From NCBI GenBank assembly GCA_021785115.1, contig JAJYGO010000134.1, positions 1-8,990 on the forward strand: 8,990 nucleotides of DNA. Direction: 5' to 3'. How positions within the stretch are numbered: position 1 is the stretch's first letter; each line of letters starts with the position of its first letter. This document shows, piece by piece, positions 1-7,344 of the stretch. The position numbers and the translations under genes were made by a program. The notes beneath the pieces are model-generated. The model worked only from the letters and a program-made list of their open reading frames with translations, was not told the origin of the DNA and searched no databases. Origin of the DNA: Chloroflexota bacterium. Lineage in GTDB: Bacteria > Chloroflexota > Limnocylindria > Limnocylindrales > CSP1-4.

Positions 1-1
1 G

Positions 2-289
2 GGCGTGGCGCTCGGCGCGCTGCAGCGGCAGGTGAAGGGCGACCTCGACAAGTTCAAGGGCTTCATCGAGAGCCGCGGCCAGGAGACCGGCGCGTGGCGT
101 GGCGAGGTCCACGGCGGCGAGACGACGAGCACCGGGTCCGGGTCGACCGGTGGAACCGGCACCGGCGGTGACTACGGCACCGGCGGCGTCGGGTACGGTA
201 CCGGCTCGACCGGCGACGTCACCGGCGGCTCCGATACCGGCTCCGGTTTCGGCAACTACCCGGACGACACTGGCAAGGGTTCGCGTTGA
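2..289 (+). CDS. C-terminal part of a probable SRPBCC (cyclase/dehydrase-like) protein with a Thr-Gly-rich tail, 5' end outside window
   Basis: The frame is open to the left edge, so the true start lies outside; the GTG at 5 is only the first possible start inside the window. The first 35 or so visible residues contain GDLDKFKGFIESRGQETGAW followed by RGEV. From memory this resembles the end of actinobacterial SRPBCC/polyketide-cyclase-like proteins, whose last helix closes a hydrophobic ligand pocket. The final 55 residues are a low-complexity tail of Gly, Thr, Ser and Asp, with Thr-Gly encoded nine times by in-phase ACCGG between 131 and 240. Such a tail is not part of the SRPBCC fold and is probably disordered. 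The stop TGA at 287-289 overlaps the TTG start of the next gene. Family assignment rests on the short C-terminal segment only; the missing N-terminal part would settle it. That this is a real coding region is more certain than its family. Confidence 0.55.
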   Translation, partial: GVALGALQRQVKGDLDKFKGFIESRGQETGAWRGEVHGGETTSTGSGSTGGTGTGGDYGTGGVGYGTGSTGDVTGGSDTGSGFGNYPDDTGKGSR

Positions 290-546
290 ACCACGAGCCC
301 GTGCCGGACGACACCGTCCCGCACCTGCGCGACGAGCCGCGCCCGGGGGCAATCCCGGGCGCCGGCGAACCCGTCGACGACCTCGCACCGGGCGGCGGCC
401 CGTTCGAGACGGGCACCGTCGGCGACCTGAACCAGGGTGGCGCCGGGTCGATGGCGACCGGCACGACCGGGGATACCGGCGCGATCGGTGGCAGCCTGGA
501 TCCGGAGGTTGCCGCCGAGCGCGACGCCGAGGGTCGCGCTCGCTGA
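286..546 (+). CDS. Small Gly/Thr/Asp-rich hypothetical protein, 86 residues
   Basis: This ORF starts with TTG at 286, which shares TTGA with the stop of the preceding gene. An AAGGG at 275-279 sits six bases upstream as a usable ribosome binding site. A GTG at 301 is the alternative start but has no comparable site. The product is acidic and Pro/Gly-rich in its first half (MNHEPVPDDTVPHL), then carries a Thr-Gly stretch (ATGTTGDTGAIGG, about residues 57-69) and a charged end (DPEVAAERDAEGRAR). There is no signal peptide, membrane segment or recognisable domain, and it is probably disordered. Codon third positions are strongly G/C, as in the neighbouring genes. The overlap suggests co-translation with the SRPBCC-like gene, and the shared Thr-Gly composition suggests related origin or role. 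I do not recognise a family. Confidence 0.6.
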   Translation: MNHEPVPDDTVPHLRDEPRPGAIPGAGEPVDDLAPGGGPFETGTVGDLNQGGAGSMATGTTGDTGAIGGSLDPEVAAERDAEGRAR

Positions 547-552
547 ACGCCG

Positions 553-578
553 GGCAGGCGGCCCGTGGGCAGCCTGCC
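553..578. terminator. Imperfect GC-rich hairpin between convergent genes
   Basis: GGCAGGC (553-559) pairs with GCCTGCC (572-578). After one G-A mismatch, GCC (561-563) pairs with GGC (568-570) around a CGTG loop. It begins seven bases after the stop of the 86-residue ORF. No T-run follows on either strand, so a role in termination or 3' end protection is inferred from position only. Confidence 0.35.
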
Positions 579-595
579 GTACGGATCAATCGCAC

Positions 596-630
596 GAGGG
601 CGCGTCCTCTCTCGACGAGGACGCGCCCTC
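596..630. terminator. Strong 14-bp hairpin, likely bidirectional terminator
   Basis: GAGGGCGCGTCCTC (596-609) and GAGGACGCGCCCTC (617-630) are perfect inverted complements with a 7-base loop. The hairpin lies between the convergent ends of the 86-residue ORF (stop 544-546) and treZ (stop at 634-632), starting one base after the treZ stop on the minus strand. Only a short TT follows on the plus strand and no T-run follows on the minus strand. Such U-poor hairpins are common at transcript ends in high-GC actinobacteria. The symmetry allows it to serve both transcripts. Confidence 0.7.
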
Positions 631-631
631 T

Positions 632-2389
632 TCAGCCCTTCGCCGTGGCGGGGACGTCGAGCACGACCGTCGTCCCGGGCGGGAGCACGAGCTCGTCGGG
701 CGTGTCGGGACCGAGCCGCGGCATCATGCCCCACACGCGCAGCACGGACGCCTCCGCCGCACCGTGCGCCGGCACGCGCCGCTCGGTTCGCCCGAGGTTG
801 GCCGCGACGGTGACGGACCCGCGACGCACCACGATCCACCGCGCCTGCGCATCGTGCTGCACCGCCATGCTCGCGTGCCGGCCGGCGGCCAGCTCCGGCC
901 GCTCCCGTCGCAGCCGGAGCAGCGACCGGTACCAGTCGAACATCCGCCGACCGCGCGGCGTCGCGAGCTCCGCCCAGTCGAGCTTCGACCGCTCGAACGT
1001 CTCGGGGTCCTGCGGGTCCGGGATCTGCTCGGGCCGGATCGCGTCCGTCGCAAACTCCGCCCGGCGCCCGTTCCGGATCGCCTCGCCGAGTTCGGGTGGG
1101 TGATCGGTGAAGTACAGGAACGGGGTGTCCGCCGCCCACTCCTCGCCCATGAACAGGAGCGGCACGAACGGCGAGAGCAGCAGGAGTGCCGCGGCGGCCG
1201 CGAGCAGGTCGTCGTCGACGAGCATCGAGAGGCGCTCGCCGGTCGCGCGATTGCCGACCTGGTCGTGGTTCTGGAGGAACACGACGAACCGCGAGGGCGG
1301 CAGGTCCGCGGCCGAGCGCCCGTGCCGCCGGCCCCGGAACTCCGACGCCCGTTCGGCGTATGCCCAGTTCTCTGCGAGCGCTCGCACGAAGTCGTCGAGG
1401 CCCTCGAAGTCGGCGTAGTAGCGATCCCGCTCGGCCGTCAGCGCCACGTGCAGCGCGTGATGGACGTCGTCGTTCCAGACGGCGGTCAGCCCGTACCCTC
1501 CGGCTTCGGTCGATCGGACGAGTCGCGGGTCGTTCACGTCGCTCTCCGCGATCAGTGCGAGCGGGCGGGCGAGGTGGGCCTCGAGCGCTTCGACTTCGCG
1601 CGACAGCTGCTCGAGCAGGTGGACCGCCGACGTGTCGACGATGGCGTGGACGGCGTCGATCCGCAGCCCGTCGACGTGATAGTCCCGGAACCACATCGCG
1701 ACGTTGTCCCCGATGAACCGCCGGACCTCGTCGCTGCCGGGGCCGTCCACGTTCATGGCGCCGCCCCACAGCGTCACGTACCGGTCGGTGAGGTACGGGC
1801 CGAAGCGCGGCAGGTAGTTCCCGGTGGGGCCGAGGTGGTTGTAGACGACGTCGAGCACGACCGCGAGCCCCCTCCTGTGGCACGCGTCGACGAACCGCTT
1901 CATGCCCTCGGGACCGCCGTAGGCGTGGTGCGGCGCGTACAGCAGGACGCCGTCGTAGCCCCAGCCGCGGTCGCCGGCGAACTCGTTCACGGGCATGACC
2001 TCGACGTGCGTCACCCCGAGATCGACCAGGTGATCGAGCCGCTCGATGGCGGCGTCGAACGTCCCCGCGGAGGTGAAGGTCCCGATGTGCACCTCGTAGA
2101 GCACGGCCGACGCGAGCGGCACGGGGCGCCAGCGGCTGTCGGTCCAGGCGAACGCGGAATGGTCGATGGTCCGCGACGGCCCCGACACCCCGGTGGGCTG
2201 CCAGGGTGATCGCGGGTCGGGGAACGGCCCCTCGCCGTCGAGCACGAACCCGTAGTCGACGCCCGCGGCCTCGCCCGGGTCGTCCACGTGCCACCACCCG
2301 TCGTCGCCGCGCGTCATCGGCACGCGCTCGTCCTCGAGATCGAGATCGACGCGTTCCGGGATCGGCGCCCACACCCGGAACTGCGTCAT
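632..2389 (-). CDS. treZ: Maltooligosyltrehalose trehalohydrolase TreZ, 585 residues
   Basis: TreZ is a cytoplasmic GH13 enzyme that hydrolyses the alpha-1,4 bond next to the terminal trehalosyl unit made by TreY, releasing trehalose. The protein opens with a beta-sandwich-like N-domain (MTQFRVWAPIPERVDLDL), followed by the catalytic barrel. The GH13 regions are all present: DVVYNHLG at 180-187, GLRIDAVHAI at 241-250 with likely nucleophile Asp245, LIAESD at 279-284 with likely acid Glu282, and LQNHDQVGNR at 372-381 with Asp376. Family hallmarks WNDDVHHALH (305-314) and FMGEEW (413-418) support TreZ over other GH13 enzymes. Length is normal for the family. The ATG start (2389-2387) overlaps the treY stop as ATGA; the frame stays open upstream to 3220, but that part is a shadow of treY. 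No good Shine-Dalgarno is visible, so expression probably depends on coupling to treY. It is last in the operon, with a strong hairpin directly after the stop. Confidence 0.96.
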   Translation of the reverse strand: MTQFRVWAPIPERVDLDLEDERVPMTRGDDGWWHVDDPGEAAGVDYGFVLDGEGPFPDPRSPWQPTGVSGPSRTIDHSAFAWTDSRWRPVPLASAVLYEVHIGTFTSAGTFDAAIERLDHLVDLGVTHVEVMPVNEFAGDRGWGYDGVLLYAPHHAYGGPEGMKRFVDACHRRGLAVVLDVVYNHLGPTGNYLPRFGPYLTDRYVTLWGGAMNVDGPGSDEVRRFIGDNVAMWFRDYHVDGLRIDAVHAIVDTSAVHLLEQLSREVEALEAHLARPLALIAESDVNDPRLVRSTEAGGYGLTAVWNDDVHHALHVALTAERDRYYADFEGLDDFVRALAENWAYAERASEFRGRRHGRSAADLPPSRFVVFLQNHDQVGNRATGERLSMLVDDDLLAAAAALLLLSPFVPLLFMGEEWAADTPFLYFTDHPPELGEAIRNGRRAEFATDAIRPEQIPDPQDPETFERSKLDWAELATPRGRRMFDWYRSLLRLRRERPELAAGRHASMAVQHDAQARWIVVRRGSVTVAANLGRTERRVPAHGAAEASVLRVWGMMPRLGPDTPDELVLPPGTTVVLDVPATAKG

Positions 2390-5058
2390 CCGCCGGTCCG
2401 GTCCAGCAGCGCGACGGGGAACCGGCCGAGGAGCTCGCGCATCGGGCGCGTCCCGCCTGCGTGCTCGGCCCCCGAGAGCACGTCCCGCCAGCGTCCGGCC
2501 GGGAGCTCGAGCTCGGTGTCGCGCCAGTCGCCTGCGAGGCGGTGCACGAGCCGTGGCGCGACCGTGACCGTGGTCTCGCCGCGCGAGAACGCCACGACGT
2601 GGGCGGCCCGCGCCCCCTTCGCGTTGAGCGGCGCATACGCGCCGCGCGCCCCGAATGCCTCGGCGCGTTCCCGCCGCAGCCGAAGGGCCTGGCGGATCAG
2701 CCACAGCTTCGGGGCCCCGTCGTCCTCGCGGGCCATGATCTCCTCGGGCGAGCATCCGTCGTCGAGCCAGGTGAGCAGCTCGCGCCGGCGGTCCCAGTCG
2801 ACCGGCCGCCGGTTGTCGGGGTCGACCAGGCTCAGGTCCCACAGCTCGCAGCCCTGGTAGATGTCGGGGATGCCGGGCGCGGTGAGCTTGAGGAGGGTCT
2901 GCGACAGCGAGTTCACCCGTCCCAGTCGGACGAGCGGCTCGACGAACGCCTCGAGATCGGCCCGGAACGCCTCGTCGCCGAGGATCCCCAGCACGAACGC
3001 GGTGAGCGCCGACTCGTACGTCGCGTTCACGTCGATCCACGACGTGTGGACCTTCGCCTCCCGCGCGGCCTTGGTCACGTACGCGAGCACCCGTTCCGTC
3101 TCGATCGGCCACGCCCCGACGAGCGTCTGGTAGAGCAGGTACTCCATGTTCCGGTCGGGCTCGCCGTCGCGGCGGTGCCGCTCGTTCATGTCGCGCCAGC
3201 GCCGCACGGCCTCGGCCCACGTCCCCGGCATCTCGGACAGCACCGAGATGCGGGCCCGGACGTCCTCGCTCCGCTTCGTGTCGTGGGTCGACGTCGTGAG
3301 CATCGCGAGTGGGCGTCGCTGCCGCATCTCGACGCAGCGGGCGTGGAACGCGTCGATGGAGCGGCCGAACAGCGCCGGATCGGAGCCCACCTCGTTCAGC
3401 GAGAGGAGGCGCAGGTAGCGATAGAACGCCGTGTCCTCGACGCCCTTCGCCATCACCGCGCTGCTCAGCTGCTGGAAGCGCATGACGAACTCCGCCTCGA
3501 GGTCGCCCGTGATGCGCAGCGTCAGCAGGTCGCCGATGAAGTCGAACAGGTCCTCCCCGAGGTCCTCGCGGCGCGCCCGCGCGTCGGCGATCGCGTCGTT
3601 GACGTAGCGCACGTCCGCGTCGTCGATCTGCCCCACGTCCGCGCGGACGTACGTCCGGTACACCGGGAACGCGGCCAGGATCTCCCGGAGCGCGCTGAAC
3701 AGCTGATGGCGGGTGTAGTCGCGGTGGCGCCGGTGCCCTTCGGCCACGTCGGCCAGCAGCGCCGTGAGGCGGTTCAGGTCGCTGCCGAGCGTCTGCGAGA
3801 GCACCAGGTACCGCGTGTCATGGGTGATCTCGTGGTAGTCGAGCCGCTCGCCGATGAAGTCCGCGTACACGTCCGAGAGCGGCCCCTCGCCGTCTCCGTC
3901 CACGAAGAGGCCCCCGACCAGCTCGAGGAAGTCGTAGCCCGTCGTCCCCTGCACCGGCCAGCGCTCTCGCAGCCGCTCTCCCGGCTCGAGGATCTTCTCG
4001 ACCACGATCCACGCGTGCGGCGCCGCCGCGCGCAGCCGCTCGAGGTACTGCTGCGGATCCCGCAGCCCGTCCGGGTGGTCGACGCGCATGCCATCGACCA
4101 CGCCCGACTCCGACCACGACAGCACGAGCTCGTGGGTCTCGCGGAACACGCGCTCGCGCTCCTGGCGCAGGCCCGCGAGCGTGTCGACGTCGAAGAACCG
4201 CCGGTGCGAGATGTTGCTCCCGGCGGTTCGCCAGAAGGCGAGGCGGTAGTTCTGTCGGGAGAGCAGGTCGTCGAGGGCGTCCGCGTCGGCGTTGATCCCG
4301 GCCACGACCTCGTCGATCGCGGCTGCCGTCCCCGGCTCGTCGCGGACGAGGTCCTCCAGCAGGTGTCGGGCGATCTCCTTGTCGCGGTGGCGGCGGTCGA
4401 TGCTCGCGTCGTCCACCTCGTGCGAGGGCGGGAGGCCGGCGAGCACGTCGGCGACGAACGCCAGCCGGTCGGAGCGGCTGCGCGCCGCCGCGTCGGCCAG
4501 GAGCCGGTCGAGCGACCGGGGTGCGACCGGGAACACGTGCTCCGCGTACCGGATCTCGAACCGTCCGTCGGTCCGCTCGAGTCGCAGCTGCCCGGCCTCC
4601 AGCACCCGCCCGTAGTGGTCGCCCAGGACCGGCAGCAGCACGACGTCCCGCAGCCGCTCCTCCGGTCCGTGCCACTCGACGTCGAAGTACCGCGCGTAGC
4701 GGCTCGCCTGCCCGTTCTCGAGCACGTCCCACCACCACGGGTTCTCCGCGCCCGTGATCGCCATGTGGTTGGGCACCACGTCGATCACGTGCCCGAGCCC
4801 CTGCTCGTGCAGCCGCGCGACCATCCGCTCGTGCGCCTCCACGTCCCCGAGCTCGGCGTTCACCCGACGTGGATCCACCACGTCGTACCCGTGGGTGCTG
4901 CGCGGGGCGGCCTGGAGGTACGGTGACGTGTAGACGTGGCTGACGCCGAGCGCCGCGACATAGTCGGCGAGGCCCGCCACCGAGTCGAACCCGGCGCCGG
5001 GGGTCAGCTGCAACCGGTAGGTCGCCCGCAACGGCGGCCCGCTCAGGTCAATCGACAC
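2386..5058 (-). CDS. treY: Maltooligosyl trehalose synthase TreY, 890 residues, long form
   Basis: TreY is a GH13 intramolecular transglucosylase that converts the reducing-end alpha-1,4 link of a maltooligosaccharide to alpha-1,1, giving maltooligosyl trehalose for TreZ. Family landmarks are ATYRLQLTPGAGF (12-24), HVYTSPYLQA followed by THGYDVVDP (41-63), VIDVVPNHMA (91-100), GMRVDHPDGL (323-332, likely nucleophile Asp327), IVVEKILEPGERL (351-363, likely acid Glu354), STHDTKRSEDVRAR (590-603, Asp593) and PGIPDIYQGCELWDL (728-742). At 890 residues it is longer than the roughly 720-780 residue forms recalled from Mycobacterium and Arthrobacter. The extra length appears to lie mainly around residues 181-262, a helical stretch ending at QNYRLAFW, as in longer TreY versions from other bacteria; this comparison is from memory. 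The start is GTG at 5058, 11 bases inside glgX, with no clear ribosome binding site. The conserved YRLQL so close to it makes it the best start. Its stop overlaps the treZ start as ATGA. Confidence 0.96.
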   Translation of the reverse strand: MSIDLSGPPLRATYRLQLTPGAGFDSVAGLADYVAALGVSHVYTSPYLQAAPRSTHGYDVVDPRRVNAELGDVEAHERMVARLHEQGLGHVIDVVPNHMAITGAENPWWWDVLENGQASRYARYFDVEWHGPEERLRDVVLLPVLGDHYGRVLEAGQLRLERTDGRFEIRYAEHVFPVAPRSLDRLLADAAARSRSDRLAFVADVLAGLPPSHEVDDASIDRRHRDKEIARHLLEDLVRDEPGTAAAIDEVVAGINADADALDDLLSRQNYRLAFWRTAGSNISHRRFFDVDTLAGLRQERERVFRETHELVLSWSESGVVDGMRVDHPDGLRDPQQYLERLRAAAPHAWIVVEKILEPGERLRERWPVQGTTGYDFLELVGGLFVDGDGEGPLSDVYADFIGERLDYHEITHDTRYLVLSQTLGSDLNRLTALLADVAEGHRRHRDYTRHQLFSALREILAAFPVYRTYVRADVGQIDDADVRYVNDAIADARARREDLGEDLFDFIGDLLTLRITGDLEAEFVMRFQQLSSAVMAKGVEDTAFYRYLRLLSLNEVGSDPALFGRSIDAFHARCVEMRQRRPLAMLTTSTHDTKRSEDVRARISVLSEMPGTWAEAVRRWRDMNERHRRDGEPDRNMEYLLYQTLVGAWPIETERVLAYVTKAAREAKVHTSWIDVNATYESALTAFVLGILGDEAFRADLEAFVEPLVRLGRVNSLSQTLLKLTAPGIPDIYQGCELWDLSLVDPDNRRPVDWDRRRELLTWLDDGCSPEEIMAREDDGAPKLWLIRQALRLRRERAEAFGARGAYAPLNAKGARAAHVVAFSRGETTVTVAPRLVHRLAGDWRDTELELPAGRWRDVLSGAEHAGGTRPMRELLGRFPVALLDRTGG

Positions 5059-7315
5059 GCCGGAGCACCAGCAGCGAGCGCTCGTGCAGAGTCACGGTCT
5101 GGTCCGCGCGGTAGTCGCCACCCGGAGCGGCGAAGTCGTCGGTATCCAGGTCCACTTCCCAGCACTCGCCCAGCACGCGCGGCAGCCGGAACTCCACCGG
5201 GCCCTCGTGTGCGTTGAGCAGCACGTAGAAGGAATCGTCCAGGATCCGCTCGCCCCGCCCTCCCCGGCTCGTGATCGCCTCGCCGTTGAAGAAGATCCCG
5301 AGCGAGTCTCGCGATGGCTCGTTCCAGTCTGCGTCCGTCATCTCCTCGCCCGACGCCTTGAACCAGGCGATGTCGCGGTTCGCCGATCCGCGCACTGCGC
5401 GGCCCTCGAACCAGCGGCGCTGGTGGAACACGGGGTGGTCGCGCCGGAACCGGATGAGGCGGCGCGTGAACTCGAGCAGGTCGAGATCGGCATGCTCCCA
5501 GTCGATCCACGAGATCTCGTTGTCCTGGCAGTACGCGTTGTTGTTGCCGCGCTGCGTTCGGCCGAGCTCGTCTCCGTGGAGCAGCATCGGGACGCCCTGC
5601 GAGAGGAACAGCGTCGCGAGGAAGTTGCGCACCTGCTGCTCCCGGCACGTGACGACCGCCGGGTCGTCGGACGGGCCTTCGACGCCGCAGTTCCACGACC
5701 GGTTGTCGTCGGTGCCGTCGCGGTTCCCCTCCAGGTTCGCCTCGTTGTGCTTGTGGTTGTACGACACGAGGTCGTGGAGCGTGAATCCGTCGTGGGACGT
5801 GACGAAGTTGATGCTCGCGAACGGACGGCGGCCTGTGGATTCGTACAGGTCCGAGCTGCCCGTGAGCCGGTACCCGAAGTCGCCCATGCTTGCACCCGAC
5901 GTGTTCCAGAGCGCGCGCACGGTGTCGCGGTAGCGGCCGTTCCATTCGGACCAGCGCGTCGGGAAGTTGCCGACCTGGTAGCCGCCCTCCCCGACGTCCC
6001 ACGGCTCCGCGATGAGCTTGACCTGGCTCAGCACGGGGTCCTGCTGGACGAGGTCGAAGAACGCCGACAGGCGGTCCACCTCGTGCAGCTCGCGCGCGAG
6101 CGTCGCCGCGAGGTCGAACCGGAAGCCGTCGACGTGCATCTCGAGGACCCAGTAACGCAGGCTGTCCATGACGAGCTGCAGCGCGTGGGGTTGCCGCATG
6201 TTCAGGCTGTTCCCGGTGCCCGTGTAGTCGGTGTAGTAGCGCGGGTCAGGGTCGAGCCGGTAGTACGCGGCGTTGTCGATGCCGCGGAACGAGAGCGTCG
6301 GCCCGAGGTGATTGCCCTCCGCGGTGTGGTTGTAGACGACGTCGAGGAGGACCTCGATGCCGGCCGAGTGGAGTGCGCGCACCATGCGCTTGAAGTCGCC
6401 GACCTGCCCGCCCTGCTCCCCGACGCTGCTGTACTCGTTGTGCGGCGCCAGGTACCCGATCGAGTTGTAGCCCCAGTAGTTCCGCAGCCCTTCCTCGAGG
6501 AGGTGCTGGTCCTGGACGAACTGGTGGACCGGCAGGAGCTCGATGGCCGTGACGACCAGCTCGAGCAGGTGATCGATGACGGCGGGGTGCGCCATGCCCG
6601 CGTACGTCCCGCGCAGGTCCGGATCGACGGCCGGGTGGAGCTTCGTCATGCCCTTGACGTGGGCCTCGTAGATGACCGTCTCGTGGAACGGCGTCCCCGG
6701 GCGCTTGTCGTCGCCCCAGGTGAAGGCGGGATCCACGACGATGCAGCGCGGCATGAACGGCGCGCTGTCCGCCGGGTTCCTCGCGTTCAGGTCATCGAAC
6801 CGGTGGCCGAATACCGCCGGGTTCCACTTCACGTGCCCCTCGATCGCCTTGGCGTAGGGGTCGAGCAGCAGCTTCGAGGGGTTGCAGCGCTGGCCGCGCC
6901 CCGGGTCCCAGGGGCCGTGGACGCGGTACCCGTAGCGCTGTCCGGGCATGATCGACGGCAGGTAGCCGTGCCAGACGAAGCCCGTCGTCTCGGGCAGCTC
7001 GATCCGCGTCTCGGCGCCGTCATCGTCGAACACGCACAGTTCGACGCATTCCGCCGCCTCGGAGAACAGCGCGAAGTTCGTGCCCTCGCCGTTGAACGAC
7101 GCGCCAAGCGGGTACGGCTCGCCGGGCCAGACGGCCAGCGCTCGCCGGCCGTTCGCGACCTCCGTCGTGACGGTCGTCGCGGCCGTCTGCCCCGACGCCC
7201 CGGAGGGCCGGCCCGCCTCGGCCGGTGACCGGGCCGCCGCGTTTGCCGATGCCTCCGCGTCCGCCCGGCCGGTGCCTCCGGTGTCGTCTCCGGTCCCGCC
7301 GGCGATGCCTCCCAT
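5048..7315 (-). CDS. glgX: Glycogen debranching enzyme GlgX/TreX (isoamylase type), 755 residues
   Basis: This cytoplasmic GH13 isoamylase-type enzyme hydrolyses alpha-1,6 branch points of glycogen. Sitting before treY and treZ, it probably acts as TreX, supplying linear maltooligosaccharides. After a low-complexity N-terminus, the conserved part begins at VWPGEPYPLGASFNGEGTNF (62-81), the CBM48-like domain. The catalytic barrel shows RNYWGYNSIGY (278-288), LLDVVYNHTAEGN (323-335), DGFRFDLA (396-403, likely nucleophile Asp401), LIAEPWD (434-440, likely acid Glu437) and FVTSHDGFTLHD (504-515, Asp509). GDELGRTQRGNNNAYCQDNE (581-600) is a family hallmark. The usual Gly of the LGVT motif is Val here (LVVTAIELLP, 253-262). 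The chosen start is ATG at 7315, 29 bases after the upstream stop; no strong Shine-Dalgarno precedes it. The open frame reaches far upstream but overlaps the 118-residue gene there and is not supported. The first 60 residues are Ala/Gly/Thr-rich, so the start is less certain than the identity. Confidence 0.94.
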   Translation of the reverse strand: MGGIAGGTGDDTGGTGRADAEASANAAARSPAEAGRPSGASGQTAATTVTTEVANGRRALAVWPGEPYPLGASFNGEGTNFALFSEAAECVELCVFDDDGAETRIELPETTGFVWHGYLPSIMPGQRYGYRVHGPWDPGRGQRCNPSKLLLDPYAKAIEGHVKWNPAVFGHRFDDLNARNPADSAPFMPRCIVVDPAFTWGDDKRPGTPFHETVIYEAHVKGMTKLHPAVDPDLRGTYAGMAHPAVIDHLLELVVTAIELLPVHQFVQDQHLLEEGLRNYWGYNSIGYLAPHNEYSSVGEQGGQVGDFKRMVRALHSAGIEVLLDVVYNHTAEGNHLGPTLSFRGIDNAAYYRLDPDPRYYTDYTGTGNSLNMRQPHALQLVMDSLRYWVLEMHVDGFRFDLAATLARELHEVDRLSAFFDLVQQDPVLSQVKLIAEPWDVGEGGYQVGNFPTRWSEWNGRYRDTVRALWNTSGASMGDFGYRLTGSSDLYESTGRRPFASINFVTSHDGFTLHDLVSYNHKHNEANLEGNRDGTDDNRSWNCGVEGPSDDPAVVTCREQQVRNFLATLFLSQGVPMLLHGDELGRTQRGNNNAYCQDNEISWIDWEHADLDLLEFTRRLIRFRRDHPVFHQRRWFEGRAVRGSANRDIAWFKASGEEMTDADWNEPSRDSLGIFFNGEAITSRGGRGERILDDSFYVLLNAHEGPVEFRLPRVLGECWEVDLDTDDFAAPGGDYRADQTVTLHERSLLVLRRVD

Positions 7316-7344
7316 CGACGGTCCCGTGGCGCCGCCGGTCGAGG

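Noticed and set aside
131..240. ACCGG repeats as a CRISPR or DNA-level satellite
   Set aside because: Spacing is irregular and always a multiple of three, with no conserved repeat-spacer pattern; it reflects a Thr-Gly coding repeat.
99..2209. Long plus-strand ORFs (99-1103 and 437-2209)
   Set aside because: They are antisense or out of frame to treZ and the two left-end genes, of low complexity, and contain no recognisable motif.
219..2636. 805-codon minus-strand ORF over treZ
   Set aside because: It is Arg/Pro/Ala-rich with no domain and overlaps treZ, which carries all GH13 motifs; a typical shadow frame in high-GC DNA.
2390..3220. Extension of the treZ frame upstream to 3220
   Set aside because: It lies entirely within treY in another frame and is Arg/Ala-rich; the MTQFRVWAP start with ATGA overlap fits TreZ length.
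2206..4926. 906-codon plus-strand ORF antisense to treY
   Set aside because: It is the mirror of treY codons (rich in Val, Arg, Glu and His) without family motifs; treY is unambiguous on the other strand.
5084..7228. 714-codon plus-strand ORF antisense to glgX
   Set aside because: Same kind of antisense shadow; glgX motifs are complete on the minus strand.
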